Part shown: positions 8,189 to 17,412 of the stretch, piece after piece | Layout of the letters: each line of letters starts with the position of its first letter | How positions within the stretch are numbered: position 1 is the stretch's first letter | Assembly (NCBI RefSeq): GCF_014268505.2 | Contig: NZ_JABWQP020000005.1 | Location: forward strand, 124,001 to 188,000 | Origin: Pseudomonas khorasanensis | GTDB lineage: Bacteria; Pseudomonadota; Gammaproteobacteria; Pseudomonadales; Pseudomonadaceae | Direction: 5' to 3' | Length of the DNA: 64,000 bases | Made by a program: the position numbers and the translations under genes | The notes under the pieces: generated by a model | The model's database searches: none | What the model was told of the DNA's origin: nothing | What the model saw: the letters and a program-made list of their open reading frames with translations, nothing else

Positions 8189-9142
8189 ATGCAAAAGTGG
8201 CTTTTGGCGTTACTGTTCATCACCGGCACCGCGCAAGCGACGGGTGTCGATGCGATCAGCCCCGGTCGCCTGCAACTGAAGGCCGGGGAAATGGCGGTGG
8301 GCATCGGCCCTGCGCCGGAAAAGATCGAGCGGGTGCTGATCGTGATTCATGGTCGATTGCGCAACGCGGAGACCTATCGCAAAAGCGCCGAAAGCGCCGT
8401 CGAACTCGCCGGGCAAACCACGCATACGCTGGTGATTGCCCCGCAGTTTCTCAATGAAAGTGATGTCACGCTGTATTCGTTGCCGCCAACGGTACTGCGC
8501 TGGCAAGGCAACGAGTGGATGGGCGGCGGCTTGTCCACGGGGCCCAATCCCTTGAGCTCCTATGCCGCGCTGGATGAAATCGTGGCGCGGATCAGCGATC
8601 GCAAGCAGTTTCCGGACGTGAAGCAGATCGTGATCTTCGGCCACTCCGGCGGCGGTCAAGTGGTACAGCGCTACGCCCTGCTCGCCAAGGATCAGCCGGC
8701 GCTCAAGGCCAATGGCATCCGTCTTCGTTATGTCGTGGCCAATCCCTCGTCATACGCCTACTTCAATGAACAGCGCCCGGTGGCGTTCGATCACGCGCAA
8801 TGTCCGGGTTTCAATCGCTGGAAGTACGGTCTGGCAGACATGCCGGTGTATGCCGGCGGGCAAACGCCATTGCAGGTGGAAAGCAGTTACGTCAAACGCG
8901 AGGTGATTTATCTACTGGGGCAGCAGGATGTCGACCCCGAGCATCCGGCGCTGGACAAGAGCTGTGCGGCCGAGGCGCAAGGCGCTTACCGGTTGATGCG
9001 CGGCAAGCTGTATTTCGGTTATCTGTTGCGCCGCCATCCGGGCGGGGTCAATCAGCGGCTGATTGAAGTGCCCGGCGTCGGGCATGACGGGGATGGGATG
9101 CTGACGTCGGCGGAGGGGCAGAAGGCGTTGTTTGATCAGTAA
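8189..9142 (+). CDS. Periplasmic alpha/beta hydrolase
   Basis: A 317-residue protein with a short signal peptide (MQKWLLALLFITGTAQA) and an alpha/beta-hydrolase core. The strand-loop VLIVIHGRLRN gives the oxyanion region, GHSGGGQ carries the nucleophile serine, and VPGVGHDGDGM near the C-terminus supplies the histidine. An aspartate in LGQQDVDPEH is the likely acid. Cysteines in QCPGF and KSCAAEAQ could form a disulfide in the periplasm. It is directly coupled to the metallopeptidase gene, so a joint role in envelope maintenance is possible, but the substrate is unknown. Confidence 0.8.
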   Translation: MQKWLLALLFITGTAQATGVDAISPGRLQLKAGEMAVGIGPAPEKIERVLIVIHGRLRNAETYRKSAESAVELAGQTTHTLVIAPQFLNESDVTLYSLPPTVLRWQGNEWMGGGLSTGPNPLSSYAALDEIVARISDRKQFPDVKQIVIFGHSGGGQVVQRYALLAKDQPALKANGIRLRYVVANPSSYAYFNEQRPVAFDHAQCPGFNRWKYGLADMPVYAGGQTPLQVESSYVKREVIYLLGQQDVDPEHPALDKSCAAEAQGAYRLMRGKLYFGYLLRRHPGGVNQRLIEVPGVGHDGDGMLTSAEGQKALFDQ

Positions 9143-9165
9143 GTTATGCGCTGAATCTACCGGCC

Positions 9166-9262
9166 TCTTCGCGAGCAGGCTCGCTCCCACAGGGTTCTGT
9201 GACATGCACAAATATCTGCGCACTGAAGATCCAATGTGGGAGCGGGCCTGCTAGCGAAGGCG
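9166..9262. repeat. Inverted pair of REP units, degenerate right copy
   Basis: The units point inward (CGCGAGCAGG first) with a linker of about 45 bp. The right copy has two changes from the consensus (GGGAGCGGGCCTGCTAGCG). It sits between the convergent hydrolase and HAD genes. Confidence 0.85.
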
Positions 9263-9283
9263 CCCGGTCAGGCGACGAGGATC

Positions 9284-9877
9284 TCAAGCCTGAACCATCC
9301 GCCGCAACTCGACACAATCCTGCGCATGCCAATCGGTCAGTTCCGGCCACGGGTTGTCCGGCAGATTCACCAGCACCGTCCGCGCGCCCGCTGCTCGCCC
9401 GCAGTCCAGATCGAAACGGTAATCACCGACCATCACCATCTCGCTGGCCTGCACTTGCCAGGCCTCTGCCAGTTTCAGCAAACCACCCGGATGCGGCTTC
9501 GGCGGAGCTTCATCGCGACCCAGTACATCGTCCACGTCAAAGCAGTCGGCCAGGCCGATCGCTTCCAGCGTGACATGCGCCAGCTCCCGCGCATTGCGGG
9601 TCAGAATGCCGAGGCGATAACCGCGCGCGTGCAGGTCACGCACCAATTCCACCGCACCGGTTGCCGGGGTCGAACCCAGCGCCAGGTCGCGCTCATGCTC
9701 CAGCAGCCAGGCATGTTTGGCCGCCGCTTCATCGGCCGGCAATGCGGCAAGATGCGTGAGAATATCGTCCTCTGCAGGAATCCCCAGCGCCACGCGAATC
9801 GCCGCGAAGTCGTGCACCGCGACAGTCAGCGTGCCGTCCATGTCAAACACCCAATGACGGACCTCGGCCAGGCTCAT
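9284..9877 (-). CDS. HAD family hydrolase (phosphatase)
   Basis: A 197-residue haloacid-dehalogenase-type phosphatase. Motif I is VFDMDGTLT near residue 10, with the aspartate nucleophile and the general acid two residues later. Motif II is LGILTRN, motif III the lysine of APPKPHPGG, and motif IV VGDYRFDLDCG. The small helical cap makes it resemble phosphoglycolate or GMP/IMP-type phosphatases, but the substrate cannot be assigned. Its ATG overlaps the tesB stop (ATGA), so it is the second gene of a tesB operon. Confidence 0.85.
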   Translation of the reverse strand: MSLAEVRHWVFDMDGTLTVAVHDFAAIRVALGIPAEDDILTHLAALPADEAAAKHAWLLEHERDLALGSTPATGAVELVRDLHARGYRLGILTRNARELAHVTLEAIGLADCFDVDDVLGRDEAPPKPHPGGLLKLAEAWQVQASEMVMVGDYRFDLDCGRAAGARTVLVNLPDNPWPELTDWHAQDCVELRRMVQA

Positions 9878-10743
9878 GCCCAATCCTTGCGGTGGCGGAT
9901 CAGGCCTTCCTGAGTCACCGAAGCGACCAACTGCCCGGCGCGATTGAACACGCTGCCACGGGAAAAGCCTCGGGAATTGCCGGCCCACGGGCTGTCCATC
10001 GCATACAGCAACCAGTCGTCGGCACGCAGATCGTTGTGGAACCACAGCGCGTGATCGAGGCTGGCGACCTGCATGTCTTTCTGCCAGACCGATTTGCCAT
10101 GCGGCAGCATCGAAGTGGTCAGCAGACCGAAGTCCGAGGCGTAGGCCAGCAGGTATTTGTGCAGCGCCGGGATGTCGGCCAAGGCGCCGTCCGCGCGGAA
10201 CCACACGTATTTGACCGGGTCGGCCGGTTGCGGGTTGTAGGGGTCTTTTTCAGTGACCGGGCGCACCTCGATCGGTTTTGGGCACAGCAGCTTTTCACGC
10301 ATGTGCTCAGGAATCAGGTGCGCGCGTTGCTGGATCAGTTCCAGCTCCGAGGGCAGGTTTTCCGGGCCGACCACCACGGGCATTTCGCCTTGATGCTCAA
10401 AGCCCTTTTCGTCGTACTGAAACGAAGCGCTGCAGGTGAAGATCGGGTGGCCCTTCTGAATCGCCGTGACGCGGCGGGTGCTGAAACTGCCGCCGTCGCG
10501 CACGCGATCAACCGAGTAGACCACCGGCAACTTGGCATCGCCCGGGCGCAGGAAATACCCGTGCATCGAATGCACGTGGCGCGCCTCTTCTACCGTCTGA
10601 CTGGCCGCCGACAGCGACTGGCCAAGCACCTGACCACCGAACAACTGCCGGAAACCCAGGTCCTGGCTGCGGCCACGAAACAGGTTTTCTTCGATCGGCT
10701 CCAGGGTTAGCAAATCGACCAGATCTTCCAGCACTTGGCTCAT
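9874..10743 (-). CDS. tesB: Acyl-CoA thioesterase II
   Basis: Hydrolyses medium- and long-chain acyl-CoA to free fatty acid and CoA in the cytoplasm. The 289-residue double hot-dog protein begins with LVDLLTLEPIEENLFRGRSQD and FGGQVLGQSLSAA, as in TesB. The catalytic aspartate region SLDHALWFH and the Thr/Gln region of the C-terminal half (LVASVTQEGLIR) are present. It is the first gene of a two-gene unit with the HAD phosphatase, which starts in its stop codon. Confidence 0.93.
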   Translation of the reverse strand: MSQVLEDLVDLLTLEPIEENLFRGRSQDLGFRQLFGGQVLGQSLSAASQTVEEARHVHSMHGYFLRPGDAKLPVVYSVDRVRDGGSFSTRRVTAIQKGHPIFTCSASFQYDEKGFEHQGEMPVVVGPENLPSELELIQQRAHLIPEHMREKLLCPKPIEVRPVTEKDPYNPQPADPVKYVWFRADGALADIPALHKYLLAYASDFGLLTTSMLPHGKSVWQKDMQVASLDHALWFHNDLRADDWLLYAMDSPWAGNSRGFSRGSVFNRAGQLVASVTQEGLIRHRKDWA

Positions 10744-10853
10744 TCAGACTCTCCTCACACAAAGCAATGGCCGCGCAGTCTTGGCTGCGGCGGACGATTC
10801 AGGTTCTGGCACGGGCCAATACGATGGCGGCCATTGTAAACGTCCGTGTCGGC

Positions 10854-11423
10854 TTATTCATGCAAGGTTTGCAGCCATTGTTCGCGGCTGATGCGATACA
10901 ACACATGGCGGCGCAACGGGTGCCCGACGGCCAGCTTGGGGTGATCGAAGTCGTCGGCGGGATCGTGGTGCATGCCGATTGCCTGCATGACTTTCTCGGA
11001 AGGGAGATTGGTTTTCGCGGTGAACGACACGACCTCTTTCAAACCCAACCGATCAAACCCGCAGCGCAGAGCGGTCCATGCCGCTTCACTGGCGTAACCG
11101 AGCCCCCAATGCTCCTTGGCCAGTCGCCAGCCGATTTCCACCGCCGGGGTAAACGGCGCGTCGAAGCCGACCACGCCGAGCCCGGTGAATCCGATGAATT
11201 CGCCGGTGTCCTTGCGCTCCAGTGCCCACAAGCCAAACCCGTGCTCGGCAAAATGCCCGCGCACCCGACCGATCAGCGCGGCGCTTTCCAGTCGGGTCAA
11301 GGGTGCCGGAAAGTAACGCATCACCTGCGGATCGGCACACATTTGGGCAAATATCGGCAAGTCCTCGTCCTGCCATTGCCGCATCAGCAGTCGCGCGCTC
11401 TCCAGTTGCAGTATCGGCTCCAT
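10854..11423 (-). CDS. GNAT family N-acetyltransferase (RimJ/RimL type)
   Basis: A 189-residue acetyl-CoA-dependent acetyltransferase. It starts with LESARLLMRQWQDEDLPIF, the typical first strand of RimJ/RimL-like members, continues through GFTGLGVV and VEIGWRLAKEHWGLGYASEA (acetyl-CoA pyrophosphate loop), and ends with SFTAKTNLPSEKVMQAIGM. The acceptor, whether a protein N-terminus, amino acid or antibiotic, cannot be inferred. It is divergent from the histone-deacetylase-like gene, with 96 bp between the starts. Confidence 0.85.
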   Translation of the reverse strand: MEPILQLESARLLMRQWQDEDLPIFAQMCADPQVMRYFPAPLTRLESAALIGRVRGHFAEHGFGLWALERKDTGEFIGFTGLGVVGFDAPFTPAVEIGWRLAKEHWGLGYASEAAWTALRCGFDRLGLKEVVSFTAKTNLPSEKVMQAIGMHHDPADDFDHPKLAVGHPLRRHVLYRISREQWLQTLHE

Positions 11424-11519
11424 CTTGCCCCTCCCTTTGCGTGTCGCAAGTCTACATCGCTGGTAGGATCCTTCACGCGTTCCGACGTTCCAGATTCTTC
11501 ACTGCCAGACGAAATCACC

Positions 11520-12440
11520 ATGCCCGTGCCGCTGATCTACCACGAAGACTACAGCCCCGAGTTTCCGGCGGATCACCGCTTCCCCATGGACAAGTTTCGC
11601 CTGTTGCGCGATCACCTGGTCGACAGCGGACTGACCCGCGATGCCGACCTGCTGCGCCCGCAAGTGTGCCCCAACGACATCCTCGCCCTCGCCCATGACC
11701 GCGGCTATATCGAACGCTACATGAGCGGCGAGTTGTCTCGCGAAGACCAACGGCGTCTCGGCCTGCCGTGGAATGAGGCGCTGGCGAGACGCACCGTGCG
11801 CGCCGTTGGCGGTTCGATCCTGGCGGCGGAAAAAGCCCTGGAACAGGGCCTGGCCTGCCATCTGGCGGGCGGCACTCATCATGCGCACTACGACTACCCG
11901 GCCGGGTTCTGCATTTTCAATGACCTGGCGATCATCAGTCAGTACCTGTTGCAAAGTGGCCGGGTCAATCGCGTGCTGATCTTTGATTGCGACGTGCATC
12001 AGGGCGACGGCACGGCGCGGATTCTTCACGACACGCCTGAGGCGATTACCGTTTCCCTGCATTGCGAAAAGAATTTTCCTGCACGCAAAGCAGAAAGTGA
12101 TTGGGACATTCCGTTGCCCAAAGGCATGGGCGATGCCGACTATCTGAAAGTGGTCGATGACACGCTCAATTATCTATTGCCGCTGTATCAGCCAGACCTG
12201 GTGCTCTACGACGCCGGCGTGGATGTGCACAAGGACGACGCCCTCGGTTATCTGCAGCTCACCGACGAAGGCGTGGCCGAGCGCGATGAACGCGTGATGC
12301 GTCATTGCCTGGGCCGGGACATCCCGGTGGTCGGCGTGATCGGCGGCGGCTACAGCAAGGACCGCCACGCCCTCGCCCGCCGCCACGGCATCCTCCATCA
12401 CAGCGCGCAGCGTGTGTGGGATTCACACGGCTGTCATTGA
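11520..12440 (+). CDS. Histone deacetylase family amidohydrolase
   Basis: A 306-residue zinc amidohydrolase of the arginase/deacetylase fold. Zinc ligands and catalytic residues are visible in GGTHHAHYDYPAGFCIFND (the tandem histidines), IFDCDVHQGDGTA (Asp and His ligands) and LVLYDAGVDVHKDDALG (third Asp). Bacterial members act on acetylated small molecules or proteins rather than histones. Its compact size, without the long loops of acetylpolyamine amidohydrolases, fits the short HDAC11-like group. ATG at 11520 follows a spacer lacking a strong ribosome-binding site. It is a single gene, and the substrate is unknown. Confidence 0.87.
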   Translation: MPVPLIYHEDYSPEFPADHRFPMDKFRLLRDHLVDSGLTRDADLLRPQVCPNDILALAHDRGYIERYMSGELSREDQRRLGLPWNEALARRTVRAVGGSILAAEKALEQGLACHLAGGTHHAHYDYPAGFCIFNDLAIISQYLLQSGRVNRVLIFDCDVHQGDGTARILHDTPEAITVSLHCEKNFPARKAESDWDIPLPKGMGDADYLKVVDDTLNYLLPLYQPDLVLYDAGVDVHKDDALGYLQLTDEGVAERDERVMRHCLGRDIPVVGVIGGGYSKDRHALARRHGILHHSAQRVWDSHGCH

Positions 12441-12566
12441 AGTGTGCCGCGTTACCCACAATCGCTGTGGAACTGCCTGTGGATAAGCTGAGCGAAAGGG
12501 ACTGCAGGCCTTGAGGGCTATGGCGTTCAGAAAGCTGATTAATAATTAACCACCCAACATTTCCCC

Positions 12567-12656
12567 TGTGGGAGCGAGCCTGCTCGCGATAGCGGTCTTG
12601 CATTCAACATGGATGCCGATTGATCAATCGCTATCGCGAGCAGGCTCACTCCTACT
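12567..12656. repeat. Inverted pair of REP units, long linker
   Basis: Outward arrangement like the pair at 1508, but the stems read CGCGATAGCG instead of CGCGAAGGC, and the right copy has changes (CTCACTCCTAC). It lies in the 272-bp gap before the flavoprotein gene. Confidence 0.87.
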
Positions 12657-12712
12657 TGAGATTTGCGCTGTTAGAATGCGCGCCTTATCCCGCCATACCG
12701 CAGCGCACGCCC

Positions 12713-13954
12713 ATGACCCAGAACTCCGCCTCCGTTAATGCTCACGTCGCCATCATCGGCGGTGGCCCCGCCGGCCTGATGGCCGCCGAAGTGCTGAGCC
12801 AGGCCGGCGTCCGTGTCGATCTGTACGACGGCATGCCCTCGGTGGGCCGCAAATTCCTGCTGGCCGGGGTTGGCGGCATGAACATCACCCACTCCGAAGC
12901 TTACCCTGCATTTCTTTCGCGCTACGCCGAACGTGCGCCGCAAATCGCACCGCTATTACGTGCATTCGATGCCGATGCGCTGTGCCAATGGATTCACGAT
13001 CTGGGCATTGAAACGTTCATCGGCAGTTCCGGTCGCGTCTTCCCCACTGACATGAAAGCCGCCCCCCTGCTGCGCGCCTGGCTCAAACGCCTGCGCGACA
13101 GCGGCGTGGTTATCCACACCCGCCATCGCTGGCTCGGCTGGGACGAACACGGCGCCCTGCGCATCGTCAGCCCGCAGGGCGAAATCAGCATCGAACCCGA
13201 CGCCACCCTGCTCGCCCTCGGCGGCGGCAGTTGGTCACGCCTGGGCTCGGACGGCGCGTGGATGCTGCCTCTGGAGCAACGCGGCGTGGATCTGGCGCCG
13301 TTGCAGCCAAGCAATTGCGGCTTCGAGGTGCAGGCCTGGAGCGAGCTGATGGTGAGCAAATTCGCCGGCGCGCCGCTGAAAAACATCGCCATCGGTTTGA
13401 ACGACGATATCCCGCGTCTGGGCGAATGCGTCATCACCGCGACCGGGATCGAGGGCAGCCTGATTTATGCGCTGTCGGCGCCGATACGCGAGGAAATCAA
13501 TCGCTATGGCGCAGCGGTTATCCACATCGACCTGCTGCCCGGCTGGCCTGTGGATAAATTGCAGGCGGCGCTGAGTAAACCACGCGGTTCGCGATCGATG
13601 GCCAAGCATTTGCACAGCCAGGTCGGGATCGACGGAGTGAAAGCTTCGTTGCTGCGCGAGTTGACCGATGCCGAGTCCTTCGCCGATCCGGCACTGCTGG
13701 CCCGAGCGATCAAGGCATTGCCGCTGACACTGGTAAAAACCCGTCCACTGGACGAGGCGATCAGCAGTGCGGGTGGCGTGAGGTTCGAAGCGATGGATGA
13801 GCGATTGATGCTCAAGGCGCTGCCGGGGGTATTTTGCGCAGGCGAAATGCTTGATTGGGAAGCGCCGACGGGCGGCTATTTGCTGACGGGATGTTTTGCC
13901 AGCGGCCGGGCGGCCGGGCTTGGGATGTTGGAGTGGTTAAGGCGCGGGGACTGA
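12713..13954 (+). CDS. NAD(P)/FAD-dependent oxidoreductase, BaiN/HI0933 (TIGR03862) family
   Basis: A 413-residue flavoprotein. Residues near 10-35 form the dinucleotide-binding fold (VAIIGGGPAGLMAAEVLSQ), followed by GRKFLLAGVGGMNITHSE, a signature of this family. ALGGGSWSRLGSDG lies mid-protein, and GVFCAGEMLDWEAPTGGYLLTGCFASG binds FAD at the C-terminus. Homologues include E. coli YhiN, and Clostridium BaiN acts in bile acid reduction; the function in Pseudomonas is not established. The start at 12713 lies beyond the upstream REP pair. It is a single gene ending just before a composite repeat. Confidence 0.87.
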   Translation: MTQNSASVNAHVAIIGGGPAGLMAAEVLSQAGVRVDLYDGMPSVGRKFLLAGVGGMNITHSEAYPAFLSRYAERAPQIAPLLRAFDADALCQWIHDLGIETFIGSSGRVFPTDMKAAPLLRAWLKRLRDSGVVIHTRHRWLGWDEHGALRIVSPQGEISIEPDATLLALGGGSWSRLGSDGAWMLPLEQRGVDLAPLQPSNCGFEVQAWSELMVSKFAGAPLKNIAIGLNDDIPRLGECVITATGIEGSLIYALSAPIREEINRYGAAVIHIDLLPGWPVDKLQAALSKPRGSRSMAKHLHSQVGIDGVKASLLRELTDAESFADPALLARAIKALPLTLVKTRPLDEAISSAGGVRFEAMDERLMLKALPGVFCAGEMLDWEAPTGGYLLTGCFASGRAAGLGMLEWLRRGD

Positions 13955-13963
13955 GTCGCCACT

Positions 13964-14177
13964 GCCCCTCACCCCAGCCCTCTCCCCAGGGAGAGGGAGC
14001 CGACCGCGGTGTCTGGCTTCTTACATCGACCTGAAAGGCCGTGTCGATTATGGATCTGATGCCGCATGACCAACTGGATCGATTATGGATTCAGCAACGC
14101 CTATTCAGATCGGCGCAACTCATAAGCATCCCCAAATCAGTCCCCTCTCCCTCCGGGAGAGGGTTAGGGTGAGGGGC
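13964..14177. repeat. Composite palindromic repeat, copy 1 (214 bp)
   Basis: The ends are inverted (GCCCCTCACCCCAGCCCTCT at left; the right end AGAGGGTTAGGGTGAGGGGC is its near-complement), and each carries its own small hairpin. The interior shares ACATCGACCTGAAAG, GTCGATT, CTCAT and AGCATCCCC with the copy at 28207-28385, so the whole unit is one repeat family. Copy 1 has about 35 extra internal bases, including a second GATCGATTATGGAT. It lies between the convergent flavoprotein and helicase genes. Confidence 0.85.
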
Positions 14178-14192
14178 TTCTGACTTTTGATC

Positions 14193-15530
14193 TCAAGGTT
14201 TGCGCTTGCGCGGCCCGGTGTTGAACACCGGCACTTTGCGCACTGGCTTGATCGATGGCTCCGGCGTCTGGCTCTCACCGCTCTCCACCCATTTGCCCAG
14301 ATTACGCTTGCCGCCACCGCCGGAAGTCTTCGGCTTTTTTGGTTTCTTCGGTTTTTTGACCACCTGACCACTGGCATCGGTATCCGGCACGCGGTGCTCG
14401 GGCTCGAAGTCCGGCTCGTTCTGGCGCTTCAACGTTTGGCGCGTCAGCATTTCAATCGCCGACAACATGTTCACCTCATCGGCGCACACCAGCGAAATCG
14501 CCTCACCGGTGGCACCCGCACGCCCGGTACGGCCGATGCGGTGAATGTAATCCTCGGCCACGATCGGCAGATCGAAGTTGACCACCAGTGGCAGATCTTC
14601 GATATCAAGGCCACGCGCAGCCACATCGGTCGCGACCAGAATCTGCACTTCGCTGAGCTTGAAACGATCCAGCGCGCGTTGGCGGGTCGCCTGCGGTTTG
14701 TCGCCATGGATGCCGTCAGCATTCACACCAAGGCCCTGAAGTTTTTCCACCAGCGCATCGACGCCGTTGCGGGTTTTGGCGAACACCAACACCTGCTTCC
14801 ACTTGTTCTTGCGCATCAGGTGCACGAACAGCTCGGCCTTGCGCTTTTTATCCACCGTCACGATCCACTGCTTGACGGTGTTGGCAGCGACGTTGCGCGG
14901 GCTGACTTCGACGCTTAGCGGATCGTTGAGCATCTGTCCGGCGAGCAGGCGGATATCGTCGGAGAAGGTTGCCGAGAACAACAGGGTCTGGCGCTTTTTC
15001 GGCAGCATGCGGTAAATATTCGCCAGTTCTTCGGAGAAGCCCAGGTCGAGCATACGATCGGCTTCATCCAGCACCAGAGTTTGCAACTGATCCAGCTTCA
15101 ACGCGTTCTGGCGGAACAGATCGATCAAGCGACCGGGCGTGGCGACAAGCACATCGACGCCGCCGCGCAGCTTCATCATCTGCGGGTTGATGCTGACACC
15201 GCCGTAAACCGCATAAGTGCGCAGCGGCAGATTTTCAGCATACTGGCGCACGGCTTCGTGGACCTGCTCGGCCAGCTCGCGGGTCGGCACCAGAATCAGC
15301 GCACGCGCCGAGTTGGCGGTGACTTTCGGCCCTTCCATGGTAAGCAACTGCAACAACGGCAAGGCGAAACCGGCAGTCTTGCCGGTGCCAGTCTGTGCCG
15401 CTGCCATCAGGTCGCGACCGGCCAGCACGGCCGGAATGGCTTGCGCCTGGACCGGCGTCGGGGTCTGGTAGCCGAGCGTCTCAAGGGAGCGCAGCAAGGG
15501 TTCGATCAGGCCAAGGGAGGCGAAAGTCAT
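14193..15530 (-). CDS. rhlE: DEAD-box ATP-dependent RNA helicase RhlE
   Basis: A 445-residue RNA helicase, probably acting in ribosome assembly and RNA turnover. The Q motif region (GYQTPTPVQAQAIP), Walker A (AQTGTGKTAG), PTRELAEQV, the DEAD box (VLDEADRML), SAT, and the C-terminal motifs through HRIGRTGRAG are all intact. The tail is lysine/proline-rich (KKPKKPKKPK) and basic, as in RhlE proteins, where it helps RNA binding. The start at 15530 gives the usual MTFASLGL N-terminus. It ends beside the composite repeat. Confidence 0.92.
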   Translation of the reverse strand: MTFASLGLIEPLLRSLETLGYQTPTPVQAQAIPAVLAGRDLMAAAQTGTGKTAGFALPLLQLLTMEGPKVTANSARALILVPTRELAEQVHEAVRQYAENLPLRTYAVYGGVSINPQMMKLRGGVDVLVATPGRLIDLFRQNALKLDQLQTLVLDEADRMLDLGFSEELANIYRMLPKKRQTLLFSATFSDDIRLLAGQMLNDPLSVEVSPRNVAANTVKQWIVTVDKKRKAELFVHLMRKNKWKQVLVFAKTRNGVDALVEKLQGLGVNADGIHGDKPQATRQRALDRFKLSEVQILVATDVAARGLDIEDLPLVVNFDLPIVAEDYIHRIGRTGRAGATGEAISLVCADEVNMLSAIEMLTRQTLKRQNEPDFEPEHRVPDTDASGQVVKKPKKPKKPKTSGGGGKRNLGKWVESGESQTPEPSIKPVRKVPVFNTGPRKRKP

Positions 15531-15582
15531 GGGAGTACCGTAGGAAAAAATGACGCGGGGATGCAATGCCGCGCAGTTTACC

Positions 15583-16518
15583 CTAATTCGTACGCGCTTC
15601 CGTCGGAACGCTTTTCGCCTCTTCTACCGGCAACTGCGGCGGCCGGCGCCACTGCGGCAGGCTGATCAGCAGCACGGCGCTAATGATCACCAGCATCGCC
15701 AGCGCCTCTTCGATACCAATGGTCTCGCCGACAAACACCACGCCGAGCAACACCGCCACCGCCGGATTGACGTAGGCATAACTGGTCGCCGCGGCTGGAC
15801 GCACATGTTTGAGCAAATACATGTAGGCATTGAAAGCGATGATCGAGCCAAAGAAAATCAGATAGGCCAGCGCCAGCCAGCCCTCAAGCGGCGGCATGGC
15901 TTGCAGGTGCTCGCCGCTCACCGCGCTGCCGATCAGCAAGACGACGCCGCCAACGAGCATTTCCACGGCGCTGGCCATAGCCCCCGTCGGCAGAGGCAAA
16001 TGCCTGCTCCACACGGAACCGAACGCCCAGCTCGCCGCCGCAAAAATCAGCAACGTCGCACCCAACGGACTCGATTGCAGGTTGGAGCCCATGTTGAGCA
16101 TGGCGATGCCGACAATACCCAGCGCCACGCCAGCCCATTCGAGACGCGTATTGCGTGCGCCCCAAAAATAGCCGCAGAGCAACGTGAACAACGGCACCGT
16201 CGCCACCGCCAATGCCGCAACGCCCGAAGCCACACCGGTATGCTCGGCCACGCTGACCGCGCCATTACCGAAACTGAGCAGCAGAATCCCGATGATCCCC
16301 GCCGCTTTCCACTGCGCCCAGGTCGGCGCCGGAGCACCGCGCCAACGCAAAAAGGCATACATCAAACTGCCGGCAATCACGAAGCGCACCCCGGCCAGCA
16401 ACAGCGGCGGCCAGTATTCGACGCCGATGCGGATGACCAGATAGGTCGATCCCCAAATCACATACAACGCGAAAAACGCGGCGATCAACGGCAGGGAAAA
16501 ACGGCGCAAGGCAGGCAT
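15583..16518 (-). CDS. EamA/DMT family transporter, YedA-like
   Basis: A 311-residue inner-membrane protein with ten hydrophobic segments in two EamA domains. It starts with FSLPLIAAFFALYVIWGSTYLVIRIG, a near-signature of the YedA group, and the second repeat begins around SPLGATLLIFAAASWAFGSV. The cytoplasmic tail is short and polar. The start at 16518 was preferred over upstream codons because it places the first helix directly after MPALRRF. It is transcribed in the same direction as rhlE but 52 bp upstream of it. The substrate is unknown. Confidence 0.85.
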   Translation of the reverse strand: MPALRRFSLPLIAAFFALYVIWGSTYLVIRIGVEYWPPLLLAGVRFVIAGSLMYAFLRWRGAPAPTWAQWKAAGIIGILLLSFGNGAVSVAEHTGVASGVAALAVATVPLFTLLCGYFWGARNTRLEWAGVALGIVGIAMLNMGSNLQSSPLGATLLIFAAASWAFGSVWSRHLPLPTGAMASAVEMLVGGVVLLIGSAVSGEHLQAMPPLEGWLALAYLIFFGSIIAFNAYMYLLKHVRPAAATSYAYVNPAVAVLLGVVFVGETIGIEEALAMLVIISAVLLISLPQWRRPPQLPVEEAKSVPTEARTN

Positions 16519-16637
16519 GGTCAGCTCGACAGTCAGATTCGGTGGACCGATTATTCTAGAAAGGCCCGCGCGCAATAGTAAGTTACAAAACCTGTTTATC
16601 GCGCCGGTACACTTTTACATCAAAGACATCCATCTTG

Positions 16638-16748
16638 GATCGTTCCCACGCTCCGCGTGGGAATGCCTCAACGGACGCTCTGCGTTCGGCTTTGAAAGGG
16701 ACGCGGAGCGTCCTGGACTTCATTCCCACGCGGAGCGTGGGAACGATC
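16638..16748. repeat. Inverted repeat of the GATCGTTCCCACGCTCCGCG family
   Basis: Outer arms GATCGTTCCCACGCTCCGCG and its reverse complement enclose a second pair of arms (GGACGCTCTGCG, GACGCGGAGCGTCC), giving a 111-bp nested palindrome between the YedA-like and exonuclease genes. It is a different family from the GGGAGCGAGCC repeats. Confidence 0.85.
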
Positions 16749-16771
16749 AAAGTGCCGTGTTTTCCCTCGGA

Positions 16772-17398
16772 TCAGCGATACCGCTGCAGATGCTCGCCCA
16801 CTTTGGCGGCCGGGACTTTCTGCAATTTGCACAGCAAATCATGGTTCAACTCGCGCACCCCATGTTTGCCGCGCAACTCATCGGCCAGATGCGCCATCAG
16901 GTTCGCCGCCATTTCCGCATCCGCCATCGCCCTGTGAGCCTGGCCCGTATGCGGCAACTGCGCAAAAGAGGTGAGCGTGCCGAGCTTGTGATTCGGCGCC
17001 GCCGGCATCAATCGGCGAGCCAGCAGCAGTGAGCAGGCGAAGTTCTGCAGGCGCGTGCGTTTGATTCGGCCCAGCTCGAAATCCCAGAACTTCTGGTCGA
17101 ACGAAGCGTTGTGCGCCAGCAGCGGCGTGCAGCCGACAAACTCGTTGACCTCTTCCATCACACGCTCGGCCGGTGGCGCGGTGCGCAGCATGGCGTTGCT
17201 GATGCCGGTCAGTTGCTCGATGAATGCCGGGACGCGTACACCAGCGTTCATCAGGCTCTGGTAACGCTCGACGATGCGGCCGTTTTCCAGCATGACCACG
17301 GCGATTTCCGTGGCGCGGCAGCTGCTGTTCGGCGAGAGGCCGGTGGTTTCAAAGTCAATGACTGCAATGCGTTCCAAACCGGGTTGTACTCCGTCCAA
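16772..17398 (-). CDS. 3'-5' exonuclease, DnaQ (DEDDh) family
   Basis: A 208-residue exonuclease with the fold of the DNA polymerase III epsilon subunit. Exo I is VIDFETTGLS (Asp and Glu metal ligands), Exo II LAHNASFDQKFWDFE, and Exo III HRAMADAEMAANLM (catalytic His plus Asp). It lacks the C-terminal polymerase-binding tail of true epsilon, so it is a stand-alone nuclease acting on DNA or RNA ends. It lies 15 bp downstream of the NYN nuclease gene on the same strand, which suggests a two-nuclease operon. Confidence 0.88.
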   Translation of the reverse strand: MDGVQPGLERIAVIDFETTGLSPNSSCRATEIAVVMLENGRIVERYQSLMNAGVRVPAFIEQLTGISNAMLRTAPPAERVMEEVNEFVGCTPLLAHNASFDQKFWDFELGRIKRTRLQNFACSLLLARRLMPAAPNHKLGTLTSFAQLPHTGQAHRAMADAEMAANLMAHLADELRGKHGVRELNHDLLCKLQKVPAAKVGEHLQRYR

Positions 17399-17412
17399 AT
17401 CAATTCTTCAGC

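Noticed and set aside
12620..12712. Longer N-terminus for the BaiN-like flavoprotein starting at 12620
   Set aside because: The extra residues would be encoded by the REP unit, lack conservation with the FAD-binding start, and no ribosome-binding site supports it.
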